Origin: an uncultured Bacteroidales bacterium
GTDB taxonomy: Bacteria > Bacteroidota > Bacteroidia > Bacteroidales > Paludibacteraceae
Assembly: GCA_902780235.1 (NCBI GenBank)
Contig: CACZEL010000014.1
Location: 1-42,701, forward strand
Reading direction: 5' to 3'
DNA length: 42,701 nt
The position numbers and the translations under genes are program-made. Positions 24,834 through 33,600 of this stretch are shown in pieces; positions within the stretch are counted from its first letter, which is position 1, and the number at the start of each line of letters is the position of its first letter. The notes beneath the pieces are model-generated. The model ran no database searches, was not told the origin of the DNA, and saw only the letters and a list, made by a program, of their open reading frames with translations.

Positions 24834-24900
24834 TAGCTATTAGCCGTTAGCCGTTAGCCGTTAGCTTTTTCAGCCAATAGCTAATAGCTAAAAGCCAAAG
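24833..24900. repeat. Inverted pair of heptamer arrays between tonB and recG
   Basis: TTAGCTA, TTAGCCG three times and TTAGCTT (24833-24867), a T-run, then CAGCCAA, TAGCTAA twice and AAGCCAA (24871-24898). Nine units fill nearly the whole gap from just after the tonB stop to the recG start codon, and the two halves can pair as an imperfect hairpin. Confidence 0.9.
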
Positions 24901-24902
24901 TT

Positions 24903-25583
24903 TTATTGGAGCTTGAAGTTAACCGGCACAGTATATTTCACGCGTACGGGTTTACCACGTTGCTTACCCGGTTTCCATTTCGGCATCGACTTGATGACGC
25001 GAACGGCCTCTTTGTCCAGCGAAGGATCACCACCCGAACGAACAACCTCTACGTCCACGATCGAACCATCTTTGTTCACCACGAACTGGCAGATTACACG
25101 ACCTTGGATACCGTTCTCCTGCGCGATCACGGGATACTTCACGTTCTCGGACAGGTACTTGAACAGCGCCTGTTGACCACCCGGGAATTCCGGCATAGAC
25201 TCTACGATGACGAAGACAACCTCTTCTTCCTCTTCCTCAACTGGTGCCTCTACCGGAGCAGCAATAACGACTTCTTCGGCCTTGTCGTCCTCGGTATTTA
25301 CCTCGATCGACTCGGTCTCCACGTTATCCTCTACCACATTCAGCACCTCAACCTCTTGCACTGCAGGGGGTGGGGGAGGGGGAGGAGTCTCTTGGCTCGT
25401 CTGTTGGATGTCCAATTCATCCTCAAACAAGAACTCCGTGTCCGTCACTTCGTACTTCGTGACCTCTTTTTCGGTCCATTCCAGCGCCACAAATACGAGG
25501 CTTAAAGTGAAAACCAAACCCATCAATACATAGACGAGTTTGTCCTTCTCTAAACTGGCATTTTCAGATTTTTTGACTTGCAT
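24903..25583 (-). CDS. TonB family energy-transducing protein
   Basis: TonB passes proton-motive force from ExbBD to outer-membrane receptors. The 226-residue protein has an N-terminal membrane helix (about 17-37), a periplasmic stretch with seven consecutive prolines and long Glu/Val-rich repeats, and a C-terminal TonB_C domain (about 130-226) with the FPGGQQAL, YP...GIQGRV and VNKDGSI segments. No exbB/exbD is nearby. It heads an operon with recG. Its likely partners include receptors such as the one at 40029-42308. The promoter overlaps the last codons of the upstream glycosyltransferase gene. Confidence 0.93.
   Translation of the reverse strand: MQVKKSENASLEKDKLVYVLMGLVFTLSLVFVALEWTEKEVTKYEVTDTEFLFEDELDIQQTSQETPPPPPPPAVQEVEVLNVVEDNVETESIEVNTEDDKAEEVVIAAPVEAPVEEEEEEVVFVIVESMPEFPGGQQALFKYLSENVKYPVIAQENGIQGRVICQFVVNKDGSIVDVEVVRSGGDPSLDKEAVRVIKSMPKWKPGKQRGKPVRVKYTVPVNFKLQ
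25366..25386 (+). repeat. G-rich tract within tonB (possible quadruplex)
   Basis: Three runs of five G separated by single T or A, followed by GGAG, on the strand opposite the tonB sense strand. It encodes the polyproline run. Quadruplex formation is possible but the fourth run has only two G. Confidence 0.4.
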
Positions 25584-25621
25584 ATCTTGTGTTTTTTAGG
25601 TCGTGATTACAAAATCGGCTA

Positions 25622-25652
25622 CAAAATTACTACTTTTTTTTTATATATGCAA
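25622..25652 (-). promoter_or_regulatory. Promoter of tonB-recG, overlapping the end of a coding sequence
   Basis: On the minus strand TTG (25652-25650), exactly 20 nt, TAATTTTG (25629-25622). The -33 box and spacer encode the last residues (AYIKKK) and stop of the glycosyltransferase gene that ends at 25630. Confidence 0.85.
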
Positions 25653-26442
25653 ATAAAAAGTAAAAAAATTGCCATAAGTACCATAAAAAAGCACGATACC
25701 AATGAAAATGGAAGTGTCCGCTGTACTTTTTATCGAGCCAATGCCAAGCACGAACATAATGGAACTGGTAGCGAAGCAGCGTGCTTAAAGCCTTGGGGTG
25801 CGATACGGAATTATGTTTACGCCATGCTGCGGTATAAATGTATAAATAACTAAATTCTGTATGTTGTGAGAAGATGCCGTACAACGGATAATCCAAAACA
25901 AGGAAATGCTGTTTCTTTAATTCTTGCAAATCGCCATTATGCAATAAGGATGTCCGAAAAACGACCGTACTGTTGGTGTGCGAGGCACCTCCCCGATTAT
26001 ATTGAAGACGAATATCCCCCGTCGGCTTGTCGGCACTGTCTGCATCTACCAGTTGTCCGTCTATATCATCGTAAGCCGCTGTGTGTACAAAGCCGACTTG
26101 AGGATGAGAGCGCAAATAATCTAATTGTAATTGCAGTTTGTCTTCTTTGATCCAGTAGTCATCCCCGTCAAGCATGGCGATAAACTCACAGCCGTCTTCC
26201 ATAATGTGGCGGTAAAGGTCGAGCGTGTTGTTTACCAAACCCATGTTTTTCTCCCGTCGGATATAAAAGATACGTTCGTTTAGTTTGGCATAACGTTCGC
26301 AGATTGTTTGTGTGCCATCTGTGGAGGTGTCGTCGCCTATATAGATGCGCACAGGTTCGTCGCATTTCTGTGCGAGAACACTGTCTATGGCTTGGGCAAT
26401 ATACTGCTCTTGATTATATGTAACTATACAAACGGCTATCAT
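25630..26442 (-). CDS. Glycosyltransferase family 2
   Basis: The 270-residue protein starts with the GT2 fold: CIVTYNQEQYIAQAIDSVL, then the nucleotide-binding IYIGDDTSTDGT and the DxD-like LDGDDYW (about residues 94-100). The C-terminal third is rich in Trp, Tyr and Phe, with a hydrophobic tail ending in lysines, suggesting membrane association. The sugar and acceptor are not predictable. It overlaps the upstream asparagine-synthetase-like gene by 4 bp. Spot counts put this part at about 37-43% G+C, well below the neighbours, and no tandem array lies inside it. Confidence 0.9.
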   Translation of the reverse strand: MIAVCIVTYNQEQYIAQAIDSVLAQKCDEPVRIYIGDDTSTDGTQTICERYAKLNERIFYIRREKNMGLVNNTLDLYRHIMEDGCEFIAMLDGDDYWIKEDKLQLQLDYLRSHPQVGFVHTAAYDDIDGQLVDADSADKPTGDIRLQYNRGGASHTNSTVVFRTSLLHNGDLQELKKQHFLVLDYPLYGIFSQHTEFSYLYIYTAAWRKHNSVSHPKALSTLLRYQFHYVRAWHWLDKKYSGHFHFHWYRAFLWYLWQFFYFLFAYIKKK

Positions 26443-27896
26443 GGGCGCAAGGCACTAATAATCGTTAATACGGCACATTTCTCGGTGATGTTTCCCCTTT
26501 GATAGAGTAGTAGCAGTTCGTTTTCTAATGTTAAGCCTCGGAGTACTTCTTTGTGGTCGTTGAAATAAGCATCTAACAACTGCAGCAGTTTCGGATTAGA
26601 CTTCGCCCATCGGTCATACGGATTCATCGAATCCGCATCAATCTGATATCCATCGTATATATGCAGCCTTTTGAGAATACTCCATAGAATTCGTTTCGGC
26701 AGGTCTTTTAAGAAAATATTACGTCCGGCGACGGTTACCATCCAATGACGATGACCGATGCGCTCATGCTTGTGATGCCATTGTGCCGCTTCGGGGTAGT
26801 AGGTCAAAATCCACTTGTCGTAGAAGGCATAGTTGCGGCGTTTTCGGTTAGGAATATGCAGGATATACTCCAGAAAATCCACATCGCAGAAAGGCGAATA
26901 ACTCTCCGTGTAATGTTGTAACACCTGCGGTGAACCGATACCGTTTCCGGCGAAACTGAGGCTGTACAGTAAATCTATCTCATTTTTGCTGTCGGTAATA
27001 ACAGATAGAATATTATCGCCATTCACACCGGTTAGCACAATGCCTTTGTCGTCCCATTTCTGCTGTGAGGCAAACGTATAGATTTCCGAAGGACCGTTGT
27101 AATTGATGAGCCATTGAGTCGCTGATGATATGGCCTCTACCTGTGCCAGATAATCTCCGCCATCCAATGCCATAAACTGCCATTCGTTGCTCAAATATCG
27201 GCTTATCTCTTGCGGTAAGATATGGTCATAATGTCCGGTCTGCGAATAGGTAAAGTTTGTGATGGGTTGTGTGGCTAATTGATGCGCCACAATCTGACAC
27301 ATCCGGCTGTCCAATCCTCCGCTGAGCGGGAAGAAGTGCTGCAAGCCTTCTTTCTCGTTTCTGCGAATAACACGTTCTACTGCTTGCCGGAACAGACGAT
27401 TCGTCTCTGCCAACATCTCTTGCTCCTTGTATGGCCAAGGCGTGTTGTCGAAACGATGGTAAGTTTTTAGTTGAAACTCATTGCCTTGAACAATAAGATA
27501 TTGCCCGGCCAAGAGACGATATATTCCCTGACAGATGGTGGAGTTGTCCGTTGTATAACCTTTATCTATAATCGCTTTGATGAATGCTTCGTTCGGTTGC
27601 TGGAAACCAGTTTTCTTGCTCAGTTCTTTGATGTTTCTTGCATAGAAAAAACCGTTTTTCGTCTGTGCATAAAAGAGTATTTTGCTGCCGATATGATCGT
27701 TGAAAAGCAGGGTTGTGTCATTCCTCTCATCGTGCAAGATGCCACAAAAAGAGCCGCGCCATGAATTCCAAAATACCGTCTCTCCCGCGCGGTAACGAAG
27801 GATAGCTTGTTCGGGACGGTCTGCTTCGAAGAGCACGCCGTACACGGTTAAAGAGCATCCCTCCGCTTTGTATGTGTAGTCATCGAACTTGCTCAT
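26439..27896 (-). CDS. Asparagine-synthetase-like protein without catalytic N-terminal cysteine
   Basis: A 485-residue protein with a degenerate N-terminal glutaminase-like domain and a C-terminal synthetase domain containing the ATP-pyrophosphatase loop FPLSGGLDSR (about residues 188-197). Class II glutaminases need Cys at position 2; here residues 2-5 are SKFD, so glutamine-dependent ammonia transfer is unlikely. Such proteins occur in polysaccharide and secondary metabolite clusters, where they may amidate or adenylate a carboxylate. Position between two glycosyltransferases fits sugar amidation. It is AT-rich relative to the window. It overlaps the upstream GT4 gene by 17 bp. Confidence 0.83.
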   Translation of the reverse strand: MSKFDDYTYKAEGCSLTVYGVLFEADRPEQAILRYRAGETVFWNSWRGSFCGILHDERNDTTLLFNDHIGSKILFYAQTKNGFFYARNIKELSKKTGFQQPNEAFIKAIIDKGYTTDNSTICQGIYRLLAGQYLIVQGNEFQLKTYHRFDNTPWPYKEQEMLAETNRLFRQAVERVIRRNEKEGLQHFFPLSGGLDSRMCQIVAHQLATQPITNFTYSQTGHYDHILPQEISRYLSNEWQFMALDGGDYLAQVEAISSATQWLINYNGPSEIYTFASQQKWDDKGIVLTGVNGDNILSVITDSKNEIDLLYSLSFAGNGIGSPQVLQHYTESYSPFCDVDFLEYILHIPNRKRRNYAFYDKWILTYYPEAAQWHHKHERIGHRHWMVTVAGRNIFLKDLPKRILWSILKRLHIYDGYQIDADSMNPYDRWAKSNPKLLQLLDAYFNDHKEVLRGLTLENELLLLYQRGNITEKCAVLTIISALRP

Positions 27897-28917
27897 AGAT
27901 ATCTTTCAGTTTCTTCCCTATCGCTTGGGCAGAGAACATGTCTTTATTCTCCAAACTGGTCATTGCTGGTTCGTGGCGCCACAGAATCGTTTCCATGAAC
28001 TCGGCGAAGGTGCCGGGCTTGTGTTGCGCTATCTCTTGCGGGACGATGAGCGCGTTGAGTTGATCTGCGATACCAACGGGTGTGGAAAGGATAGGAAGTC
28101 CTGCTGTTGAGGCTTCCGCGAGCACGACACCATAGGTCTCATAGCGGCTGGAGAGCACGAAAGCATCGGCTTGACGCATCTCTTCGGCGACTTGTTGAGG
28201 GGTGAGTTCGCCGGTCCAGCGGAGAAGCTGTTCGGGAATGTCCAAAGTCTGCGCGTACGCGCGTACCTCTTTGTAGTCTATACCTGTGCCGACGAGGACG
28301 AGTTGCCAGTCTTGACGTTTCTCCGAGAGCATCTTGGCTGCACGGAGAAGACCTTTGACGTTCTTGGCGCGCTCGTCGAAACAAGAGACGTGGAGAAGAG
28401 TCTTGATTCTTTTCGAGGCGTCGAGATGGCGGGACTTCGAGATGTCGAAGAAGAAATCATCAACAACATTATTGATTCGTCCCCAATTCGTATTCTGAAT
28501 ACCGCACTCTTGCATGGCTTGTTGCAGCGGAAGGCTGACGGTTAGGATGATCGAAGCCTTTTGAGCAATATGGCGGTAGAGACGTTGTTTGGGGCGAGAC
28601 ATTCGCATGAACTGACCGTTCTCCGGCAGATATCCACTCCAATGCTCTACAACCACGTACGCAATACCGTACTTTTTTTTCAGCCACAAAGCCAAGAGAC
28701 CTTGTTTCTGGATAACGTTCAATTGTACGACGTCGGGTGTCCAGTTTTCACGTTGGAGCGCTTTGTATTGACGCCAAGTATCCCGCAACGTTAGTGAGAA
28801 AATGACTCTTACGTCCACCCCTTGTGCACGAACGGCCTCCACATGCTTCTGCACGAAGAGACCGGACATAGCGTCCTTTTCGGACGGATACCAAGGGGTG
28901 AGGAATAAAACCCGCAT
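27880..28917 (-). CDS. Glycosyltransferase family 4
   Basis: The 345-residue protein has the GT-B layout: an N-terminal acceptor half starting VLFLTPWYPSEKDAMSGLFVQKH and a C-terminal donor half with the E-x7-E motif ETYGVVLAE (about residues 261-269) followed by GLPILSTPVG. It most likely transfers a sugar from a nucleotide donor to a lipid-linked glycan. G+C is mixed: low at the 3' end next to the AT-rich gene and normal toward the 5' end. It follows the FemAB-like gene, separated only by an 8-bp tandem array. Confidence 0.9.
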   Translation of the reverse strand: MRVLFLTPWYPSEKDAMSGLFVQKHVEAVRAQGVDVRVIFSLTLRDTWRQYKALQRENWTPDVVQLNVIQKQGLLALWLKKKYGIAYVVVEHWSGYLPENGQFMRMSRPKQRLYRHIAQKASIILTVSLPLQQAMQECGIQNTNWGRINNVVDDFFFDISKSRHLDASKRIKTLLHVSCFDERAKNVKGLLRAAKMLSEKRQDWQLVLVGTGIDYKEVRAYAQTLDIPEQLLRWTGELTPQQVAEEMRQADAFVLSSRYETYGVVLAEASTAGLPILSTPVGIADQLNALIVPQEIAQHKPGTFAEFMETILWRHEPAMTSLENKDMFSAQAIGKKLKDIYEQVR

Positions 28918-28920
28918 TGT

Positions 28921-28957
28921 AACGGTTTAACGATTTAACAGTTTAACGGTTTAACGG
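28921..28957. repeat. AACGGTTT array (8-bp unit) between the FemAB-like and GT4 genes
   Basis: AACGGTTT, AACGATTT, AACAGTTT, AACGGTTT and partial AACGG. The upstream gene's TAA stop (28953-28951) lies in it, and the GT4 ATG follows four bases beyond its end. Unlike most arrays here the unit is eight bases. Confidence 0.88.
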
Positions 28958-29910
28958 AATTTAAATTCCCGAATCTTCTGAAACCAGATAGCGAGACGGA
29001 AGAACGGTTTGTAGTATTTCTCTACGCTGAAATACTTGACGGGAGTCGAACCGAACTGCTGGTAATGCTTCGCCGTACCGCGATCCATCGAGCCTTCAAA
29101 ATCAAACAGCACATGTTTCTCACGGGCGATCTTCATTGCCTCGAGTACCAACAATGCCCCTGCACCCGAATCGCCGAAAGCAGGGTTGATCGCCGGAATC
29201 AGGTAATACATGTATTTCTGATCCCACACGAGGAAAGCCGCTGCGTATGGTTCGCCGTCCGCATTACGCACGCTCAGCACGGTACACTGACCGAGCCGAC
29301 GTGCCTTGCGCTCTAACACCAGCAGGAACTCGCGCGAATAACTGATCTTCCGTTTGCGTGTCGCCAGACATTGTGCATGGAAACGATAGAAATCTTCGAT
29401 TTCCATCGTACGGTCAGCATGCAGACTCAAGGCTTTCTGTAACTGCCGTTTCTTGTTCTTACTGAACTTATCGATGACAGCATCTAAATTACTGAGATCA
29501 TCCACGCGATAGGTCACCCGCTCTTTGGTACTAAATCCCAAACCGTGCATGGCTTCCACGCATAGGCTGCCGGGCAGGTACTGCTGGTAGTAATACGCCA
29601 GACCCATCGTGTCCATCTGCTCTTTGAGCGCACGACACACCTCAGCCGTCTTCCATTTGTCGCCCGTTACCGACGAGTCCACCCAGATACCGCCTATCTG
29701 CGTCTGTTGGGGCATGACGATATACTTGAACCATGCCCTCTTGCGCAGCAGGTACGGCATCGCGCCAAGGATATTACCTTCCGAATCTTCCGCCAGCAGT
29801 ACGTCCCAAACCTTCCCTGCGCACACGGCGTCCATCCACCACGGCTGCATGAAGATCGGCACGTACTCCTGTGCGGCGACCCATTCGATGTAACGTTCTT
29901 TATTGGTCAT
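28951..29910 (-). CDS. FemAB/GNAT-like acyltransferase
   Basis: The 319-residue protein resembles the GNAT-fold proteins of the FemAB type that occur in capsule and peptidoglycan gene sets. The N-terminal half has FMQPWWMDAVC and MPYLLRKRAWF, and the C-terminal half has YAAAFLVWD with the closing segment DFEGSMDRGTAKHYQQFG, which recalls the substrate-binding end of these enzymes. The acyl or aminoacyl donor is unknown. The ATG shares a base with the ssb stop (TAATG), so the polysaccharide-type genes are translationally joined to ssb. Confidence 0.8.
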   Translation of the reverse strand: MTNKERYIEWVAAQEYVPIFMQPWWMDAVCAGKVWDVLLAEDSEGNILGAMPYLLRKRAWFKYIVMPQQTQIGGIWVDSSVTGDKWKTAEVCRALKEQMDTMGLAYYYQQYLPGSLCVEAMHGLGFSTKERVTYRVDDLSNLDAVIDKFSKNKKRQLQKALSLHADRTMEIEDFYRFHAQCLATRKRKISYSREFLLVLERKARRLGQCTVLSVRNADGEPYAAAFLVWDQKYMYYLIPAINPAFGDSGAGALLVLEAMKIAREKHVLFDFEGSMDRGTAKHYQQFGSTPVKYFSVEKYYKPFFRLAIWFQKIREFKFR

Positions 29911-30371
29911 TAGAAAATATTGCTGAAGAATCCGCCTTGTTCTTCTTGGCTCTCGAGAGCCTGAGCGGCCTCATCGTTAAAAGCCTCTTCGCTTTCGACT
30001 TTCGACTTTTGACTTTCGACTCCGTTTCTATAGATATCCGGACGGTATAAGATCTGGATGTTTTCTGCGATCACCTCGGTCTTACGGCGAATCTGTCCGT
30101 CTTTCTCCCAACTGCGCGTTTTGAGCTTACCTTCCACATAGACCTTCATGCTCTTCCGTAAGTTCTGTTGCGCCCATTCTGCGAGGTTGCGCCAAAGCAC
30201 AATACTGTGCCATTCGGTCACGTCAGGTACTTGGGTACCGTTCTGCATCACATAGCCGCGTTCGGTCGTTGCCAAATTGAAGTTTGCAATTGCTACGCCT
30301 CTGTCCAAGTAACGTACTTCGGGATCTGCTCCTACGTTACCAATTAAAATCACTTTGTTTACGCTTGACAT
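29910..30371 (-). CDS. ssb: Single-stranded DNA-binding protein with non-canonical C-terminus
   Basis: Residues 1-110 form the SSB OB fold (VNKVILIGNVGADPEVRY, the EWHSIVLWRNLAEW strand and the VYVEGKLKTRSW segment). The tail is only about 40 residues. A CTTTCGA array encodes VESQKSKVES in it, and it ends EEQGGFFSNIF. The usual acidic DDLPF-type tip that recruits repair and replication partners is not present, although a terminal Phe remains. Length (153 residues) is in range. It may be a second SSB paralogue; the window shows only this one. Confidence 0.93.
   Translation of the reverse strand: MSSVNKVILIGNVGADPEVRYLDRGVAIANFNLATTERGYVMQNGTQVPDVTEWHSIVLWRNLAEWAQQNLRKSMKVYVEGKLKTRSWEKDGQIRRKTEVIAENIQILYRPDIYRNGVESQKSKVESEEAFNDEAAQALESQEEQGGFFSNIF
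29992..30019. repeat. In-frame CTTTCGA array in the ssb tail
   Basis: CTTTCGA twice, CTTTTGA and CTTTCGA. It encodes about ten residues of the disordered tail, and is the same family as the two units in ftsH (581-594) in opposite orientation. Confidence 0.88.
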
Positions 30372-30383
30372 AATTAGATTTAA

Positions 30384-30411
30384 TTTTGTGTTTTGTGTGT
30401 TATGTTTGTGT
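30384..30411. repeat. TTTTGTG array in the ssb leader
   Basis: TTTTGTG twice followed by TGTTATG and TTTGTGT, 12 bp upstream of the ssb ATG. The first two units are perfect and the others degenerate. Confidence 0.55.
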
Positions 30412-30463
30412 AATTTGTCTGTGTCTCTCTATCTTGCTCCGGATCTAATCCGGTTTGCGGCTG

Positions 30464-30494
30464 CAAATTTACTACAAAAAAATGATATATGCAA
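30464..30494 (-). promoter_or_regulatory. Promoter of ssb and the polysaccharide-type genes
   Basis: On the minus strand TTG (30494-30492), exactly 20 nt, TAAATTTG (30471-30464), followed by CAGCCGCAAA, the palindromic start region. The leader to ssb is about 90 nt. The 244 bp between ssb and ileS otherwise hold only the ileS promoter and the leader array. Confidence 0.88.
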
Positions 30495-30543
30495 ATTTTG
30501 GGGCACTGAAAATGAAGATTTTTTAATAAAATCGCGCGCGGGC

Positions 30544-30574
30544 TTGCGTATATCAAAAAAAAGTAGTAATTTTG
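30544..30574 (+). promoter_or_regulatory. Promoter of the ileS operon
   Basis: TTG (30544-30546), exactly 20 nt, TAATTTTG (30567-30574). The start region forms the near-palindrome TTTTGCAGCCGCAAAA. The leader to ileS is about 35 nt; no T-box is present. Confidence 0.88.
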
Positions 30575-30615
30575 CAGCCGCAAAATGTGCGCATATAAAA
30601 TTATAACGAGATACA

Positions 30616-33600
30616 ATGAAGAAATTTAACGAGTACAAAGGATTGAATTTGCCGGCGCTGAGTAAAGAGGTGTTGGAACTTTGGGAGAAGGAGAAGTTGT
30701 TTGAGAGGAGTGTGTCCGAACGCGAAGGTCACACGCCGTTTTTGTTCTTCGAGGGTCCTCCTTCGGCGAACGGCATGCCGGGTATTCACCATGTCATGGC
30801 GCGTACGATCAAGGATACGTTCTGCCGCTTCAAGACGATGCAGGGTTATCAGGTTCGTCGTAAGGCGGGATGGGATACGCACGGTCTGCCGGTTGAGTTG
30901 GGCGTAGAGAAAATGTTAGGTATCACGAAAGAGGATATCGGTAAGAAGATCAGTGTGGATGAGTACAATGCCGCTTGCCGTCGGGAGGTTATGAAATACA
31001 CGAAAGAGTGGACGAACCTCACCAAGCAGATGGGTTATTGGGTCGATCTCGATGATCCGTATATCACGTACGACAACAAGTATATCGAGACCCTTTGGTA
31101 CCTGCTCAAGGAACTCTACAAAAAGGGCTACCTCTATAAGGGTTATACCATTCAGCCGTACTCACCGGCTGCCGGTACGGGTCTCAGCTCGCACGAGCTC
31201 AACCAACCCGGTTGTTACCGTGACGTGAAAGACCTCACCTGTACGGCTAAGTTCAAACTCAAACCTTCAAACAAACTCAAACCCTCAAACGGCGCAGCCA
31301 CATATATCATCGCTTGGACGACGACGCCGTGGACCTTGCCTTCGAACACCGCGCTCTGCGTAGGACCGAAGATCGACTACGTGGAAATCGCGCTCGAAAG
31401 CGGCGAACATATCATCTTGGCGGAGGCTCGTCTGAGTGCGTATTTCGAGAACGCCGAGGTCGTAGCCCGTTACAAAGGTGCGGACCTCGTGGGCTTGGAG
31501 TACGAGCCGCTGTTCCCGTGGGTCAATCCGATAGATAAGCGAACAGCTAACAGCCAGGTCAGACCTGTAAAAGCTTATGTTGTCATCCCGGGTGACTACG
31601 TGACGACCGAAGATGGTACAGGTATCGTACATATCGCGCCTACTTTCGGTGCAGACGATAAGAAAGTAGGTGACGCAGCAGGTGTACCGGGTTTGTATAT
31701 GCAGACCAAAAACTACGGTCCGCGTCCGATGGTCGATTTCACCGGCAAATATTGGCGCGTGGAAGATTTGGACCATGATTGGTACAAATCCAATGTCAAC
31801 GATGCGTTGTACAGCAAGTACGCCGGTCGTTGGGTGAAGAACGCTTACGATCCGCAGTTCACGGTAGATGGTAAGTACGATGAGGCAGCAGCTGCTAAGG
31901 CTGAGTCGCTCGACCTGCACTTGTGTCTGGAGATGAAAGCGGACGGTCGTCTGCTGAAGACCGAGAAGCACGTGCACTCTTATCCGCATTGCTGGCGTAC
32001 CGACAAACCCGTGTTGTACTACCCGCTGGACTCTTGGTTTATCCAATCGACCAAAGCACGCGATGAGATGATCGCGCTCAATAAGACGATCAATTGGCAG
32101 CCGGAGAGCACAGGTACGGGGCGTTTCGGACAATGGCTCAATAACCTCAACGATTGGAACTTAAGTCGCAGCCGTTATTGGGGAACACCGCTGCCTATCT
32201 GGCGCACCGAAGACGGTAAAGAGGAGATCTGTATCGGCAGCATCAAGGAACTGTTTGAAGAGATCGAGAAATCCGTCAAGGCAGGTTTCATGCAAGCGAA
32301 CCCATGGCCGAACCACAAAGTAGGCGACTACAGCAAGGCGAACTACGAACCGAGTGTGATTGACCTGCATAGACCGTACGTGGATAGTATCATCCTCGTT
32401 TCGCCGAGCGGCAAGCCTATGAAGCGTGAGTTGGACCTGATCGATGTTTGGTTCGACTCGGGCGCTATGCCTTACGCGCAGAATCACTATCCGTTTGAGA
32501 ACGCAGACGCACCGCGTACCGCGGACTTCATCTCCGAAGGTGTGGACCAGACCCGCGGTTGGTTCTTCACGCTCCACGCGATCCACACCATGATCGAAGG
32601 CACCGTAGCCTACAAAAACGTCATCTCCAACGGTCTCGTGCTCGATAAGAACGGCAATAAGATGAGTAAGCGTCTGGGCAATGCGGTGGATCCGTTCGGT
32701 GCCTTGGACACCTATGGAGCCGATCCTGTTCGTTGGTACATGTTGACGAACTCGAGTCCGTGGGAGAACCTGAAGTTCGATCCCGAAGGTGTGGACGAGG
32801 TAAGACGTAAGTTCTTTGGCACGCTGTATAACACCTACGGCTTCTTTGCGCTCTATGCGAATGTGGATAATTGGGAGCCAATAGCTAACAGCCAAAAGCT
32901 AAAAGCCGATTTCTCGGAAATCGACAAATGGATCCTCTCCAAGCTCAACTCGCTTGTGAAGGAGGTCACCGAAGCCTACGAAGCCTACGAGCCGACGAAA
33001 GCCGGTCGTGCGATAAGCGATTTCGTGCAGGACGACCTCTCGAACTGGTATGTGCGTCTGAACCGCAAACGTTTCTGGGGTGGCAGCATGGACGCTGACA
33101 AACAAGCGGCATATGAGACCCTTTATACCTGTCTCAAGACCGTCGCTCAACTCATGGCGCCGAACGCACCGTTCTATGCCGATCGGCTCTACCGCGACTT
33201 GGTGGGCGAGACCGTGCACTTGAGCGAGTGGCCGAAAGCGGACGAGAGCCTCATCGACCTCAAATTGGAGCGTCAGATGTACTTGGCGCAACAGGCGACG
33301 AGTATGATTCTCAGCCTGCGTAAACGCGCCGAGAAGAACGTGCGTCAACCGCTTCAGAAGGCCGTTATCCCGACGCCGGATACGGAAACCGCTGAGGCTT
33401 TGCTGCATGTAGCGGACCTGATCAAATCGGAGGTGAACGTGAAAGAGCTTGTTATTGTTCCGGCTGAGCAATCAGAGATCCGTCTCGTCAAGAAGATCAA
33501 ACCAAACTTCAAAGTGCTCGGTAAGAAAGTCGGCGCACAGATGAAAGCCGTAGCCGCTGCCATCAACGCTATGTCGCAAGACGATATCGCCCAAATGGAG

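Noticed and set aside
24833-24900. Insertion sequence or MITE remnant
   Set aside because: The structure is units of seven running in two orientations, with no terminal repeats, target duplication or transposase nearby.
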